Source: CAZFXZ01 sp964523165 (GTDB taxonomy: Bacteria; Patescibacteriota; Patescibacteriia; JACRDY01). From it: DNA of 29,275 bases. Below, piece by piece: positions 1-7,958 of this stretch. Numbering within the stretch: the stretch's first letter is position 1; the number at the start of each line of letters is the position of its first letter. The notes under the pieces were generated by a model, which was not told the DNA's origin, did not search any database, and saw only the letters and a list, made by a program, of their open reading frames with translations. The stretch spans positions 1 to 29,275 of the forward strand of contig CAZFXZ010000005.1 of assembly GCA_964523165.1 (NCBI GenBank). The letters are read 5' to 3'. Made by a program: the position numbers and the translations under genes.

Positions 1-194
1 CCCGGTCCGGCAAAGACAAAACAATCGGATTGTTTAACATGCTCGTGCGGTCCACGCGCCACGCCCGGCTTGGTCACGGAAACATAGCCCATGGCCGGAC
101 GAAAATCCGTCTCGTCGGCGCGATAAATTTCGGCCAACCAACCACGATCATCATTATATTTTTTTAATTCTTTGATAATTACACCAGGGATCAT
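1..194 (-). CDS. RmlC-like cupin (dTDP-4-dehydrorhamnose 3,5-epimerase family), 3' end cut by window edge
   Basis: The reading frame starts at 194 with MIPGVIIKELKKYNDDRGWL and runs off the left edge after about 64 residues. The opening (PGV, then DDRGWLAEIYR, then a VSVTKPGVARGPHEH segment) matches the N-terminal half of RmlC-type sugar epimerases, where a DERG-like turn is followed by a basic/histidine segment of the cupin barrel. The family converts dTDP-4-keto sugars during deoxysugar synthesis in the cytoplasm. The RGPHEH form is the variant seen in RmlC-related proteins rather than classical RmlC (RGLHYQ), so the exact substrate is uncertain. The start overlaps the stop of the upstream small gene by ATGA (191-194), so the two are co-translated. 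It is the last visible gene of the 2470-to-1 operon. Confidence 0.75.
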   Translation of the reverse strand, partial: MIPGVIIKELKKYNDDRGWLAEIYRADETDFRPAMGYVSVTKPGVARGPHEHVKQSDCFVFAGP

Positions 195-382
195 AAAATA
201 TTTTTTACTTCTAAAAGCGCCTTGATAATAGCAAGGCAGACCAGACAAATCAAGCTTAGGCCAAGATTGACATGATCGCTAACAAAACCAAATTTTAACA
301 GATCCAAAACAAAAGCTGCCAGCCAAAAAACCCCAGCCCAGAGCAAAAGATCATCAATAAATTTTATCATTAATTCTTTCAT
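191..382 (-). CDS. Small two-helix membrane protein, unrecognised
   Basis: A 63-residue protein starting MKELMIKFIDDLLLWAG. Nearly all of it is two hydrophobic stretches (about residues 9-27 and 37-55) joined by a short polar loop, with a charged C-terminus (EVKN). The ATG at 382 was chosen over an in-frame ATG at 418 because it gives an ATGA overlap with the stop of the preceding gene, as at other junctions here. No family is recognised. Its place between an unknown anchored protein and an RmlC-like enzyme, in an operon led by a GT-C glycosyltransferase, suggests an accessory membrane role in glycan synthesis; that is inference only. Confidence 0.6.
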   Translation of the reverse strand: MKELMIKFIDDLLLWAGVFWLAAFVLDLLKFGFVSDHVNLGLSLICLVCLAIIKALLEVKNIL

Positions 383-936
383 AATCTTTCGGCAATTTCT
401 TGTTTGATTTTTGACCAAGTTAAAGCCGGCCGACTCGCCACAACGCTGATATCTTTTATTTCGACAGGGCGATTGGCCGGCAAATTAAACATCAATTGAT
501 AACGCCGGGCGACGTAAGCTTTGTCAGATAAATCAAAACTGGTTTGGCCAACATACCAGTTGTCTCCCAAATCTTGGATAATATTTAACTGTTGTGAATC
601 AAATTTTTCAGAAGTTTTGTCGACAAACATGGCCAAATCCAAATCACTAACTTGATAAGCTCGATAAGTGACAGTAAAAGTCGCCTGCTCTAAAGGTCGT
701 GGTGTATGCCAATCAAAATAGACCGGGCTGGTTTGCAAAATAACAGTTTGTTTGTCTGATTGAAATCTGTCACTAGGGTTGAGCGGCAAAAAATAGCTGG
801 TCGGTTTGCTAAAATTGGCGCGGGCTTTAAAATGACCCGTTACTATCAAATCACTGGCCAGAAAATAAGTAAAACTGGCCAGAAAAATCAGACTGAAAAT
901 TAACCGCCAAATTTTTTGATAAATATTAATAGCCAT
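379..936 (-). CDS. Membrane-anchored protein with extracytoplasmic beta-rich domain, unrecognised
   Basis: A 185-residue protein. Residues about 9-28 form one hydrophobic helix (LIFSLIFLASFTYFLAS), probably an uncleaved N-terminal anchor. The rest is a polar domain rich in alternating Val/Thr/Tyr strands (for example VILQTSPVYFDW and ATFTVTYRAY) that would lie outside the membrane. I recognise no family. The 11-bp overlap with the GT-C gene upstream and the 4-bp overlap with the small membrane gene downstream place it firmly in the operon. The fold could be a carbohydrate-binding or partner domain for the glycosyltransferase, but no motif proves it. Confidence 0.7.
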   Translation of the reverse strand: MAINIYQKIWRLIFSLIFLASFTYFLASDLIVTGHFKARANFSKPTSYFLPLNPSDRFQSDKQTVILQTSPVYFDWHTPRPLEQATFTVTYRAYQVSDLDLAMFVDKTSEKFDSQQLNIIQDLGDNWYVGQTSFDLSDKAYVARRYQLMFNLPANRPVEIKDISVVASRPALTWSKIKQEIAERL

Positions 937-2470
937 TTTTTTGTAATTGATAAAGACGATCAGCGCCGGTCAACGTCGGCCCTTCGATCAATCGTAAATC
1001 CGGACTAATATTATTATTGATTTTTTGAAAATCTTTGTCCGACAAAACATTGTGAGTGTAATAATAAATATTTTCTTGCTCTAAGAGTGGTGAAAGTTTA
1101 TCAAAGATTTGCCAATCACCCAAAAACACCGCTACGCGAAAAGTTGGCCAAAAAACTTTATCGTGACGATCGGTGATAATAATACCCTGACCGCGTAATT
1201 GCTGGATCGCCGACTGCCTGATATGTTCATAACTAGTCAAGTTGTCACGAATAGTAAACAAGCCATCAGCCGACCAAAAAGTTTGATAAATCGACAAGCT
1301 AAAAGCGATGACTAAAAAAGCCCCAACGGCCAGAGTAATTTTTTTATTTGTTTTTGACAACAATTCAGCTGCTGACCAACCAAAGAGTGGCAACAACATG
1401 ACAAAAACCGGCAACCAATAACGAGCATAAGCTCCACCAATAGTGACCAAACCGGCAGGCGTATCCATGATTGACCAACTACCATAAACTATAGCCAACC
1501 ACAAAGCTAGACCGGCAGTTACCAACGGGTAAAAATAATTTTTTGTTTTGTAGACAAACCACAACCAAGACAAAGCTAGCGGCCCGGCATACCACCACGA
1601 TAAAACAAAAATATAATTGTAAACTGACTTGATAATATTTTTTAAATCAAAACCAAACGGCCAGATCCAACTCCACCAAGCTCGCCGGCCGCCCGACAAT
1701 TGATCATAACCAGTAGTTAAAGCAGAGTCATAAAGAGAACTTTGGTAAAACCAAGTCAGGCCGGCAAAAATAATGAACGGCCAACTGGCCAAAACTAATC
1801 CCGGCCAAAAAATTTGCCGACGATAATAAATCGCCAAGACTAGCAAAATACCCAACAGCCAAACAATTTCGGCCGGCCGAATAAACATGGCTAACGACAA
1901 AAAGGTGGCGCCGGCCGCATAAGACCAATAATTTTTTAAACCAAACCTCTCTTGCCAATAAACAAACGACCAAACGCTGAGTATTAAACAAGACACAAAA
2001 GGCACGTTGGGCAAAAAGCCCCGAGCACTGTAATACCACCAAGCCGGATAAAAAGCCAAAGCTCCGACAGTAATCAGAGCGGCCTTTGATCCAAAATATT
2101 TTTTATTTAACCAATAGAAAGCAACTAAAGCACTAAGGGCCAAAAGCGGAGTTAGCAACAAAGTCAAAATCCAACTCAGGCGACTGAACAAACCATAAAA
2201 TAAAATTTGACCCAAAAAACTGCCGGGCACTAATTGACCACCAGCATTGACATTGACGCTACGCGGGTGAAGACTGTTTTGGACCAAGGCGTTAAGTGGC
2301 TCACTAAAGGCCAAACCTTGACCGGCTGCCTGACTGCCCAACCAAAAAGCTGTGGCCATTTCATCCGGTGAATTAAAGAGTGTCGGCGAAGATTGATAAA
2401 ACCAACCCGCTCCCAGCAAAAAAACCGCCAATATTGAGGCCAAAACCAGCCTAGTGGTGTTTTTAGACAT
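926..2470 (-). CDS. GT-C type integral membrane glycosyltransferase (PMT/ArnT-like)
   Basis: A 514-residue polytopic protein with roughly ten to twelve hydrophobic helices. After the first helix comes an external loop with the motif FNSPDE (Asp36-Glu37), the position and form of the catalytic acidic pair of GT-C enzymes of the GT39/GT83 kind, which transfer sugars from polyprenyl-phosphate donors on the outer face of the membrane. Conserved-looking aromatic and Arg residues (YPAWWYYSARGFLPN, MFIRPAE) follow in later loops. The last hundred residues form a soluble extracytoplasmic tail. It is first in a minus-strand operon and has a near-leaderless promoter. Family level is fairly secure; acceptor and donor are unknown. 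Confidence 0.8.
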   Translation of the reverse strand: MSKNTTRLVLASILAVFLLGAGWFYQSSPTLFNSPDEMATAFWLGSQAAGQGLAFSEPLNALVQNSLHPRSVNVNAGGQLVPGSFLGQILFYGLFSRLSWILTLLLTPLLALSALVAFYWLNKKYFGSKAALITVGALAFYPAWWYYSARGFLPNVPFVSCLILSVWSFVYWQERFGLKNYWSYAAGATFLSLAMFIRPAEIVWLLGILLVLAIYYRRQIFWPGLVLASWPFIIFAGLTWFYQSSLYDSALTTGYDQLSGGRRAWWSWIWPFGFDLKNIIKSVYNYIFVLSWWYAGPLALSWLWFVYKTKNYFYPLVTAGLALWLAIVYGSWSIMDTPAGLVTIGGAYARYWLPVFVMLLPLFGWSAAELLSKTNKKITLAVGAFLVIAFSLSIYQTFWSADGLFTIRDNLTSYEHIRQSAIQQLRGQGIIITDRHDKVFWPTFRVAVFLGDWQIFDKLSPLLEQENIYYYTHNVLSDKDFQKINNNISPDLRLIEGPTLTGADRLYQLQKNGY

Positions 2471-2479
2471 AACTCAATA

Positions 2480-2488
2480 AGTATAGCA
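2480..2488 (-). promoter_or_regulatory. Extended -10 promoter of the GT-C operon
   Basis: On the minus strand TGCTATACT ends 9 nt before the ATG at 2470, putting the predicted transcription start within about 3 nt of the start codon. No good -35 is visible, and there is no Shine-Dalgarno sequence. This implies a leaderless or near-leaderless message. Confidence 0.55.
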
Positions 2489-2517
2489 TATTAGGCCTTT
2501 TCTGCCTGCCAGGCTTC

Positions 2518-2526
2518 TGTTACACT
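2518..2526 (+). promoter_or_regulatory. Extended -10 promoter of the divergent membrane-protein gene
   Basis: TGTTACACT (TGn plus TACACT at 2521-2526) lies 6 nt before the ATG at 2533, so a start 7 nt downstream of the -10 would fall on the A of the ATG. A GCCTGCCAGGC palindrome (2504-2514) sits between the two divergent -10 elements and could be an operator. No clear -35. Confidence 0.45.
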
Positions 2527-2532
2527 ATCAGC

Positions 2533-4533
2533 ATGTTGCGCTTTAAACATCTTTTTTCTCTTTTTGTCTTAACCGGTCTAGTCGGACAAATTTATTGGTC
2601 CTGGCCGCCGGTTTTTGGCTGGCTATACATCTTGTGGTTTGCCAAATTAGCTGGACCAAAATTTTTTGCCGGACTAGCCAAATTAGGCTTATACCTAATT
2701 ATTAGTGGCAGTGTTTTTTATTATCTTTACGATCTGGGTCCGACCATGGTTATGCTGAGCTTATTAATCAGTGCCTTTTGTATTATTTATCAATCCCGTC
2801 ATCAGCCAGACTCACCACCGCCAACCAAAACTTGGTTGATGCCACAACCTCTGACTAGCCTAACTATTATTGCCGTGATCCTGATCGGCTGGATGATTAA
2901 TATTTTATTTGATCACCAAACAGTCGAAAGCATCAGAAGTTTGTGGTCAGTCGTACCAGAGAATTTTTTGTGGCTTTACGGCCTGACAGCGATTATCATT
3001 TTATGGCTGGCCATCAAAGATAAAAAATCTTGGTCCGATATGATTGTCGGCCAGCTCTTTATCTTTATCAGTTTGGCGGCCGCGACAATTGTTTACAAAT
3101 TAGGTTACAGCTTTGATGGCTTTATCCATCAAGCGACCGAGACGGCGATCGCTCAAAACGGCTTAATCACCCCCAAGACACCTTATTACATTGGACAATA
3201 TTCTCTGACCGTGATTTTAAATTATTTATTGGCGATAAAAATTATTTTTTTGGATACGTGGCTAGTACCAATCAGTGCCGTGGTTGGTTGGACGTGGGCG
3301 ATAAAAAAACTGCCCCAGATTAACTTTTTGGTGGGCGTGGCAACTTTATTGTTATTGCCCCTCAGCGCCCTGATTGGCACCACGCCTTATGGTTTGGCTA
3401 TAGTTATAACCACTGCCACCATCATTCTCAGTCCCCAACTGTCGTGGCCAAATCTGATTACAGCCACACTGGCGACAATATTTATCCATCCTTTAGTTGG
3501 TTTACCACTAGCGATTTTTACAGTTTTGAAATTTATTACCCTTTGGCCGAATAAAATTTGGCGACGAATTTTTATTGGTCTGGCCACGCTAGGTGGCACC
3601 TTGGCCATACCAATAGCTTTTGTAGTAGCCAGTAAATTTTGGCCGGCCATCAAAACCCCTTGGACGCTGACAAATTTAAATTGGAATTTTATAGCCGAAA
3701 ATATTTTCCCTAACCAGCCCAACTTTTACGCCGCCCAAAATATTTTCGTCAGCTTAGCTAATTTGTGGCAAGACCTCTGGCCTTATGCTCTGATCGGTTT
3801 ATTTATTGCCGGTTGGCCAGTAGCCAAAAAATCTTTTGAACCTGAGGCTTATTTACTCGCTGCACTTATCACGTGGGCCAACGCTTTGATTTTGAAAATA
3901 TTTATCGCCAATGACGCCGTCATCGTTTATGAACGATTTGCTTTTGCCGATCGCTTGTGGCTGGTTGGTTGGTTTTTAGCTAGTCCGATCATTTTGTTGG
4001 GGGCTAATCGGATCGCCAACTATTTAAAAACGGGGCCAACTTGGCAAAAAATCGGCGGGGTCGGGTTGTTAGCTGGTCTGTTGGTAATAAGTTTTTACAA
4101 CCGCTATCCTCATCATGACTTTTTTAACATTGGACGGTTTTATTCATTATCGAGCGCCGATCACCGTGCGGTAGAAAAAATTGATCAACGGGCCGGGGGT
4201 AATTATGCCGTTTTGGCCAATCAAATGGTGGCGGCCAGCGCCGTACAACATTTTGGTTTTGACCGATCACATACTTGGCGCCAAAATCAAGAACAATATT
4301 TTTATCCCCTGCCGACCGTTTCACCACTTTACCAATATTATTTAAAAATGATTGCCACTCCAGACCGAAAAATCATTGATGAAATTTTTTCTCACCTGCC
4401 AGTTGATAAAGTATATTTTGTTGTCAATGCCTACTGGCACGATTCGCCTACGATCATTGAGCAAAGTCAAAAAATCGCCGATGATTATTTCAACATCGAC
4501 GAAACTGTCTGGGTTTTTGAATTTAAACGTTAA
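2533..4533 (+). CDS. Large multi-pass membrane protein, possible GT-C-like sugar transferase
   Basis: A 666-residue protein with about a dozen hydrophobic helices in two blocks, then a C-terminal extracytoplasmic segment of about 140 residues (from around FYSLSSADHRAVEKI). The loop near residues 190-230 (GYSFDGFIHQATETAI, with Asp195 and His199) resembles the first acidic loop of GT-C enzymes, where a Dxx(x)H/E pattern precedes the catalytic region; this is suggestive only. It is transcribed divergently from the 2470 operon and converges with the GT4 gene at 4530, with which it shares a TTAA overlap of the two TAA stops. A glycan-related role is inferred from context; it could also be a polymerase- or flippase-like protein. 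Confidence 0.7.
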   Translation: MLRFKHLFSLFVLTGLVGQIYWSWPPVFGWLYILWFAKLAGPKFFAGLAKLGLYLIISGSVFYYLYDLGPTMVMLSLLISAFCIIYQSRHQPDSPPPTKTWLMPQPLTSLTIIAVILIGWMINILFDHQTVESIRSLWSVVPENFLWLYGLTAIIILWLAIKDKKSWSDMIVGQLFIFISLAAATIVYKLGYSFDGFIHQATETAIAQNGLITPKTPYYIGQYSLTVILNYLLAIKIIFLDTWLVPISAVVGWTWAIKKLPQINFLVGVATLLLLPLSALIGTTPYGLAIVITTATIILSPQLSWPNLITATLATIFIHPLVGLPLAIFTVLKFITLWPNKIWRRIFIGLATLGGTLAIPIAFVVASKFWPAIKTPWTLTNLNWNFIAENIFPNQPNFYAAQNIFVSLANLWQDLWPYALIGLFIAGWPVAKKSFEPEAYLLAALITWANALILKIFIANDAVIVYERFAFADRLWLVGWFLASPIILLGANRIANYLKTGPTWQKIGGVGLLAGLLVISFYNRYPHHDFFNIGRFYSLSSADHRAVEKIDQRAGGNYAVLANQMVAASAVQHFGFDRSHTWRQNQEQYFYPLPTVSPLYQYYLKMIATPDRKIIDEIFSHLPVDKVYFVVNAYWHDSPTIIEQSQKIADDYFNIDETVWVFEFKR

Positions 4534-5630
4534 GCCAATAACTTAGTGGCGTAATCAACCGGCGTCAAAGTCGGTTTTTTAACCGGTTGATATTGACCGG
4601 CTAAAAATTTATCGAAAGCCAACCAAAAACTTTTTTGATCGCCGGGGGCAAACAACCAGTCTTGGGCAACCATCTCACTAATACCCCCGACATTGCTAGC
4701 CACAACCGCTAAACCGCTGGCTTGAGCTAAAGCAATAACCGTCGGCGAATTTTCACAAACCAGCGATGGCACGATCAGTAAATCGCTCTGGACTAAAGTT
4801 TGTTGTAAAATCAAACCGTCTTGACGACCACAAATTTCAAATCGTCGATCTCGATCAATGATTTTTTTTAATTGGTCGACAGCCGATCCCCGACCAACGA
4901 TTTGTAAAATAAAATCTTGGGGACTATTTTTCAAAATCTCCACTAGCCAAATAATGCCTTTATGTTCTTCTAATTGACCAACGAATAATAATTTAGGTGG
5001 TTGCGAAATAGCGATATTATTTTTGACTAAGGTCTGAGTTGTCGGATTGATCAAAATCTTCTTTTGGCTAGTCTGAAAAAATCCCGATCGACCATAAAAA
5101 TCCAGCAACCACCGCGATGGACTCACGACTGTTTTTGGACTGCCAATAATAATTTTTATTAATTGGCCATATAGGCGATATAAAAAATTTATTTTTTGAT
5201 CCGGCGACAACAAGCCCGATGGAACTTGATATTGCACATCGTGCAACACCAAAACATCAGTCAATCGAGCCGTCGGATAGCCCAAACCTTTCAGACCATG
5301 GGTGATAATTTTGTCGGGCTGATATTTTTTGATAATTTTTTTTATTTTATGACTTTGATAAAAATTTATTATGTCAAAAAAATGCCAGAGCGCCCTGGAG
5401 CCGAAGGATCTCTCCGACAAAGAAAAAAAGTTGAAAATATTCGCCGCTTTTAAGCGATAAATCGTCAACCCGTCATCATATTCCACTGGCTTGTCTTGGC
5501 GATCGGCTAAAGTAATCACAGCGACTTGATGGCCAGCTGACAACAAACCATCAACCGTGGCCTGAGTCACGATTTCAGCTCCCCCGCGATGATGAGGTCG
5601 AAATATACTATTCAAAACAATTAAGCGCAT
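4530..5630 (-). CDS. GT4-family glycosyltransferase with altered EX7E motif
   Basis: A 366-residue GT-B fold enzyme. The N-terminal acceptor domain opens MRLIVLNSIFRPHHRGGAE, with the usual GGAE loop. The donor domain carries LLFVGQLEEHKGI and the C-terminal GGISEMV segment. The ATG at 5630 was preferred over one at 5669 because residue 1 then falls exactly at the Rossmann start; it overlaps the upstream gene by 10 bp. In the normally invariant EX7E motif the first Glu is present (CENSPTVIALAQ) but the second is replaced by Leu (TTA codon). The other GT4 proteins here keep both. It would add a nucleotide-sugar residue to a lipid-linked glycan in the cytoplasm. It is the last gene of the 10035-to-4530 run. 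Confidence 0.85.
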   Translation of the reverse strand: MRLIVLNSIFRPHHRGGAEIVTQATVDGLLSAGHQVAVITLADRQDKPVEYDDGLTIYRLKAANIFNFFSLSERSFGSRALWHFFDIINFYQSHKIKKIIKKYQPDKIITHGLKGLGYPTARLTDVLVLHDVQYQVPSGLLSPDQKINFLYRLYGQLIKIIIGSPKTVVSPSRWLLDFYGRSGFFQTSQKKILINPTTQTLVKNNIAISQPPKLLFVGQLEEHKGIIWLVEILKNSPQDFILQIVGRGSAVDQLKKIIDRDRRFEICGRQDGLILQQTLVQSDLLIVPSLVCENSPTVIALAQASGLAVVASNVGGISEMVAQDWLFAPGDQKSFWLAFDKFLAGQYQPVKKPTLTPVDYATKLLA

Positions 5631-6556
5631 AAATAAACGTCTAACAAACATTTGATAATCGTCGGCCAAGTATAATTTTTTTCCACATGTTCGCGGGCGG
5701 CGCGACCAAAACGTTGAGCGGTGTCGGCCTGACCCAATTGTAAAATTTTTGCCGTCAGATCATCGACGTTGGCCAATTTGACTATCAAACCGGTTTGCTC
5801 GGGCACGATCACACTACGCACACCCGGCAAATCGGAGACGATCACGGCCGTACCACAAGCCATAGCTTCCAAAGACACCAGACCAAAGGCCTCAGAACGA
5901 TCAATCGAGGGTAAAATGGACATATCGGCCGCGGCGTAATAAGTGGCTAAATCATCATGACTAGTCTTGCCGATAAAATAGACTCGGCCTAAAGTAGTCA
6001 CTAATGACTGATAATGTTTTTTCAAATCGCCCTCGCCAATCACAATTAATTTATAATTATCCGGCAGTTGATTGATGGCTGACAATAAATAATTTAAACC
6101 CTTGAAATAATGAGCCCGATCTAAAGCGGCCACAAACAATAATATTTTATCACCGTAAGAAAAATTAAATTTAGTTAAGATGCTTTTGTCAGAGCTGGGA
6201 TAAAAATGATCAATGTCGACCCCCAACGGAATAGTGATAAATTTATTGCGATAACGGCCGAAAAATCTAGCCAACTGAGAATGACGAGCATAATCATCGG
6301 AAGTGACAATGATTTTATCAGCATATTTTACAACTAGCGGCAAAATAAACTTATCATGCAGGCGAAAAAACCAGCGCCACTTTTTTTGACCNNNNNNNNN
6401 NNNNNNNNNNNNNNNNNNNNNNNNNNNNNNNNNNNNNNNNNNNNNNNNNNNNNNNNNNNNNNNNNNNNNNNNNNNNNNNNNNNNNNNNNNNGCATAAGGC
6501 GGAAAGGTTGAAACTATTTGGGCAATTTTTAATTTTTTGTCTGCAGGCTCTACCAT
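5621..6556 (-). CDS. GT4-family glycosyltransferase interrupted by a scaffold gap
   Basis: The N-terminus (MVEPADKKLKIAQIVSTFPPY) is followed by the gap at 6392-6491 and then resumes at GQKKWRWFFRLHDKF. The donor domain is complete: LLFVAALDRAHYFKGLNYLL, then an intact EX7E motif in EAFGLVSLEAMACG, then SDLPGVRSV. The start at 6556 gives a 7-bp overlap with the GT2 gene upstream; an in-frame ATG at 6583 is the alternative. Family members have roughly 90-100 residues between the FPPY turn and the segment where sequence resumes, so the real gap is likely nearer 250-300 bp than 100. A retaining nucleotide-sugar transferase acting on the surface glycan is the likely role. Confidence 0.85.
   Translation of the reverse strand: MVEPADKKLKIAQIVSTFPPYXXXXXXXXXXXXXXXXXXXXXXXXXXXXXXXXXXGQKKWRWFFRLHDKFILPLVVKYADKIIVTSDDYARHSQLARFFGRYRNKFITIPLGVDIDHFYPSSDKSILTKFNFSYGDKILLFVAALDRAHYFKGLNYLLSAINQLPDNYKLIVIGEGDLKKHYQSLVTTLGRVYFIGKTSHDDLATYYAAADMSILPSIDRSEAFGLVSLEAMACGTAVIVSDLPGVRSVIVPEQTGLIVKLANVDDLTAKILQLGQADTAQRFGRAAREHVEKNYTWPTIIKCLLDVYLCA
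6392..6491. other. Scaffold gap (100 N)
   Basis: Exactly 100 N, a conventional placeholder of unknown real size. It lies inside the GT4 gene 5621-6556. The flanks share no obvious overlap. Confidence 0.95.
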
Positions 6557-7596
6557 ATGATTATTTTCTTCACGACTTGCCAATAGATTTTTAGTAATAA
6601 ATTAGCCAGCGGCAAAATTGGCTTGTTGACATCTTGATAATTTATTTCGCTTATTAGCCATTTAGCCATAGCGCGATCTGGCCGGACGCGCAATTGATTT
6701 AAAAATTTTCGACGGCGCCACAAATATGGCCAGTTGATCGGATTTACAAACCAGACATAACTGCGCAATTTTTGTCCGACAAAGCCCTTAGCTAGGGCCA
6801 CGGCCAACAAACCGATTTCCACAATTATCAACATCGGAGCGATTAGCAATAAAGTTGGTAAACGATAATGAGTCAGCAAAACGATGCCCCGATTTCTTTC
6901 CATCCAATAGTATTGTTTGATGCTTTTGGCAAATTGATATTTGTGATAAATAATAGCTTGGTCGGCCAAATAATTTTCATAACCAGCCAAACGCAATTTC
7001 CAACCCAATTCTAAATCGTCATGATACATCCAAAATTTTTCATCAAAACCTCCGACTTTTTGCCAAGCTTGGCTCGACAGTAACAAACCAGCGCCTGAGC
7101 CGTAGGCAATCTGCTGAGGATAAATATTAAGCGGCGGTTGACCATTACCCAAACAATAGCCAAAGCCTAAATAATGAAAAGCATTGCCCCAAGAATTTAT
7201 TTTGTCCGTAGCCGGATGCAACATCAACAGAGCTTGAATCGACCCCCAATTTTCAAATTTATCAGCCGCGGCCACTAATTGCCTCAATGCGTCTGGAGCT
7301 AAAATAATATCTAAATTTAATAAAACAAAATATTCATAACCAGCTCTCAGCGCCGCCTTGATACCATCGTTGTTACCTTTAGCAAAACCGGCGTTGTCAT
7401 GATTGGTGATGATCGTGGCTTCCGGCGCTTGACTGGCCAAATAATTCAACGTTTGAGCCGTCGACTCGTTGTCGACAATAAAAAGTTGCCACTGACCGGC
7501 AAAATTTTGAGCGCGCAAAGAAGTCAAAAAATCGACCAAATAGCGATTGGCGTAGTCTTTGTAATTGATGACGATAATGGCCAAACGATCGATCAT
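6550..7596 (-). CDS. GT2-family glycosyltransferase (rhamnosyltransferase WbbL-like group)
   Basis: A 348-residue GT-A enzyme. Visible motifs are the nucleotide-binding VDNEST (about residues 41-46), NAGFAKGNNDG (68-78), the metal-binding position LLNLDI (Asp96, where the family usually has NPD), GSGAGLLLS, and the acidic catalytic block MYHDDLELGWKLRLAGY. A hydrophobic stretch near residues 255-275 may hold the C-terminus at the membrane, as in related O-antigen rhamnosyltransferases. It overlaps the DUF2304 gene by ATGA (7593-7596). The sugar transferred cannot be read from sequence. Confidence 0.88.
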   Translation of the reverse strand: MIDRLAIIVINYKDYANRYLVDFLTSLRAQNFAGQWQLFIVDNESTAQTLNYLASQAPEATIITNHDNAGFAKGNNDGIKAALRAGYEYFVLLNLDIILAPDALRQLVAAADKFENWGSIQALLMLHPATDKINSWGNAFHYLGFGYCLGNGQPPLNIYPQQIAYGSGAGLLLSSQAWQKVGGFDEKFWMYHDDLELGWKLRLAGYENYLADQAIIYHKYQFAKSIKQYYWMERNRGIVLLTHYRLPTLLLIAPMLIIVEIGLLAVALAKGFVGQKLRSYVWFVNPINWPYLWRRRKFLNQLRVRPDRAMAKWLISEINYQDVNKPILPLANLLLKIYWQVVKKIIIW

Positions 7597-7955
7597 ACCT
7601 GATCGTCATCAAGAGAATTTTTGTTTTGATTTTTTAAGGGTGAACGCAACGCTAACTCACGAGATAAGGCTGTGAGGTGATGATCAATTTTTTCTAATCG
7701 ACCTAAAATTTTATATACCAAATAAAACAAAGTTAAAACTGAAGTATAGACCAACAAATCGGCACCGCGACTAACCCCCAACTGACTGGCCAAGTAATCA
7801 GTTTGTTGCGGATAAGACACGGCCGCGCCGATGGCTACCCACAAAATCAACCAAAACACCGCTCGGGGCCAAGTCGTATCTTTTTTGACCAAACGATAAA
7901 TTACCCGACTCAGAGCAAATAGAACAAATATTAGAAACAACCACTTAATTATCAT
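7593..7955 (-). CDS. DUF2304 membrane protein
   Basis: A 120-residue protein with three hydrophobic segments (about 3-19, 32-48 and 65-84), then a cytoplasmic helix with the DUF2304 signature (RGADLLVYTSVLTLFYLVYK followed by LEKIDHHLTALSRELAL). The family is commonly encoded beside polyprenyl-phosphate GT2 enzymes, as here between two GT2 genes, and may help recruit or anchor the glycosyltransferase; its biochemical role is not established. The short size and C-terminal basic/acidic tail are typical. Confidence 0.8.
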   Translation of the reverse strand: MIIKWLFLIFVLFALSRVIYRLVKKDTTWPRAVFWLILWVAIGAAVSYPQQTDYLASQLGVSRGADLLVYTSVLTLFYLVYKILGRLEKIDHHLTALSRELALRSPLKNQNKNSLDDDQV

Positions 7956-7958
7956 AAA

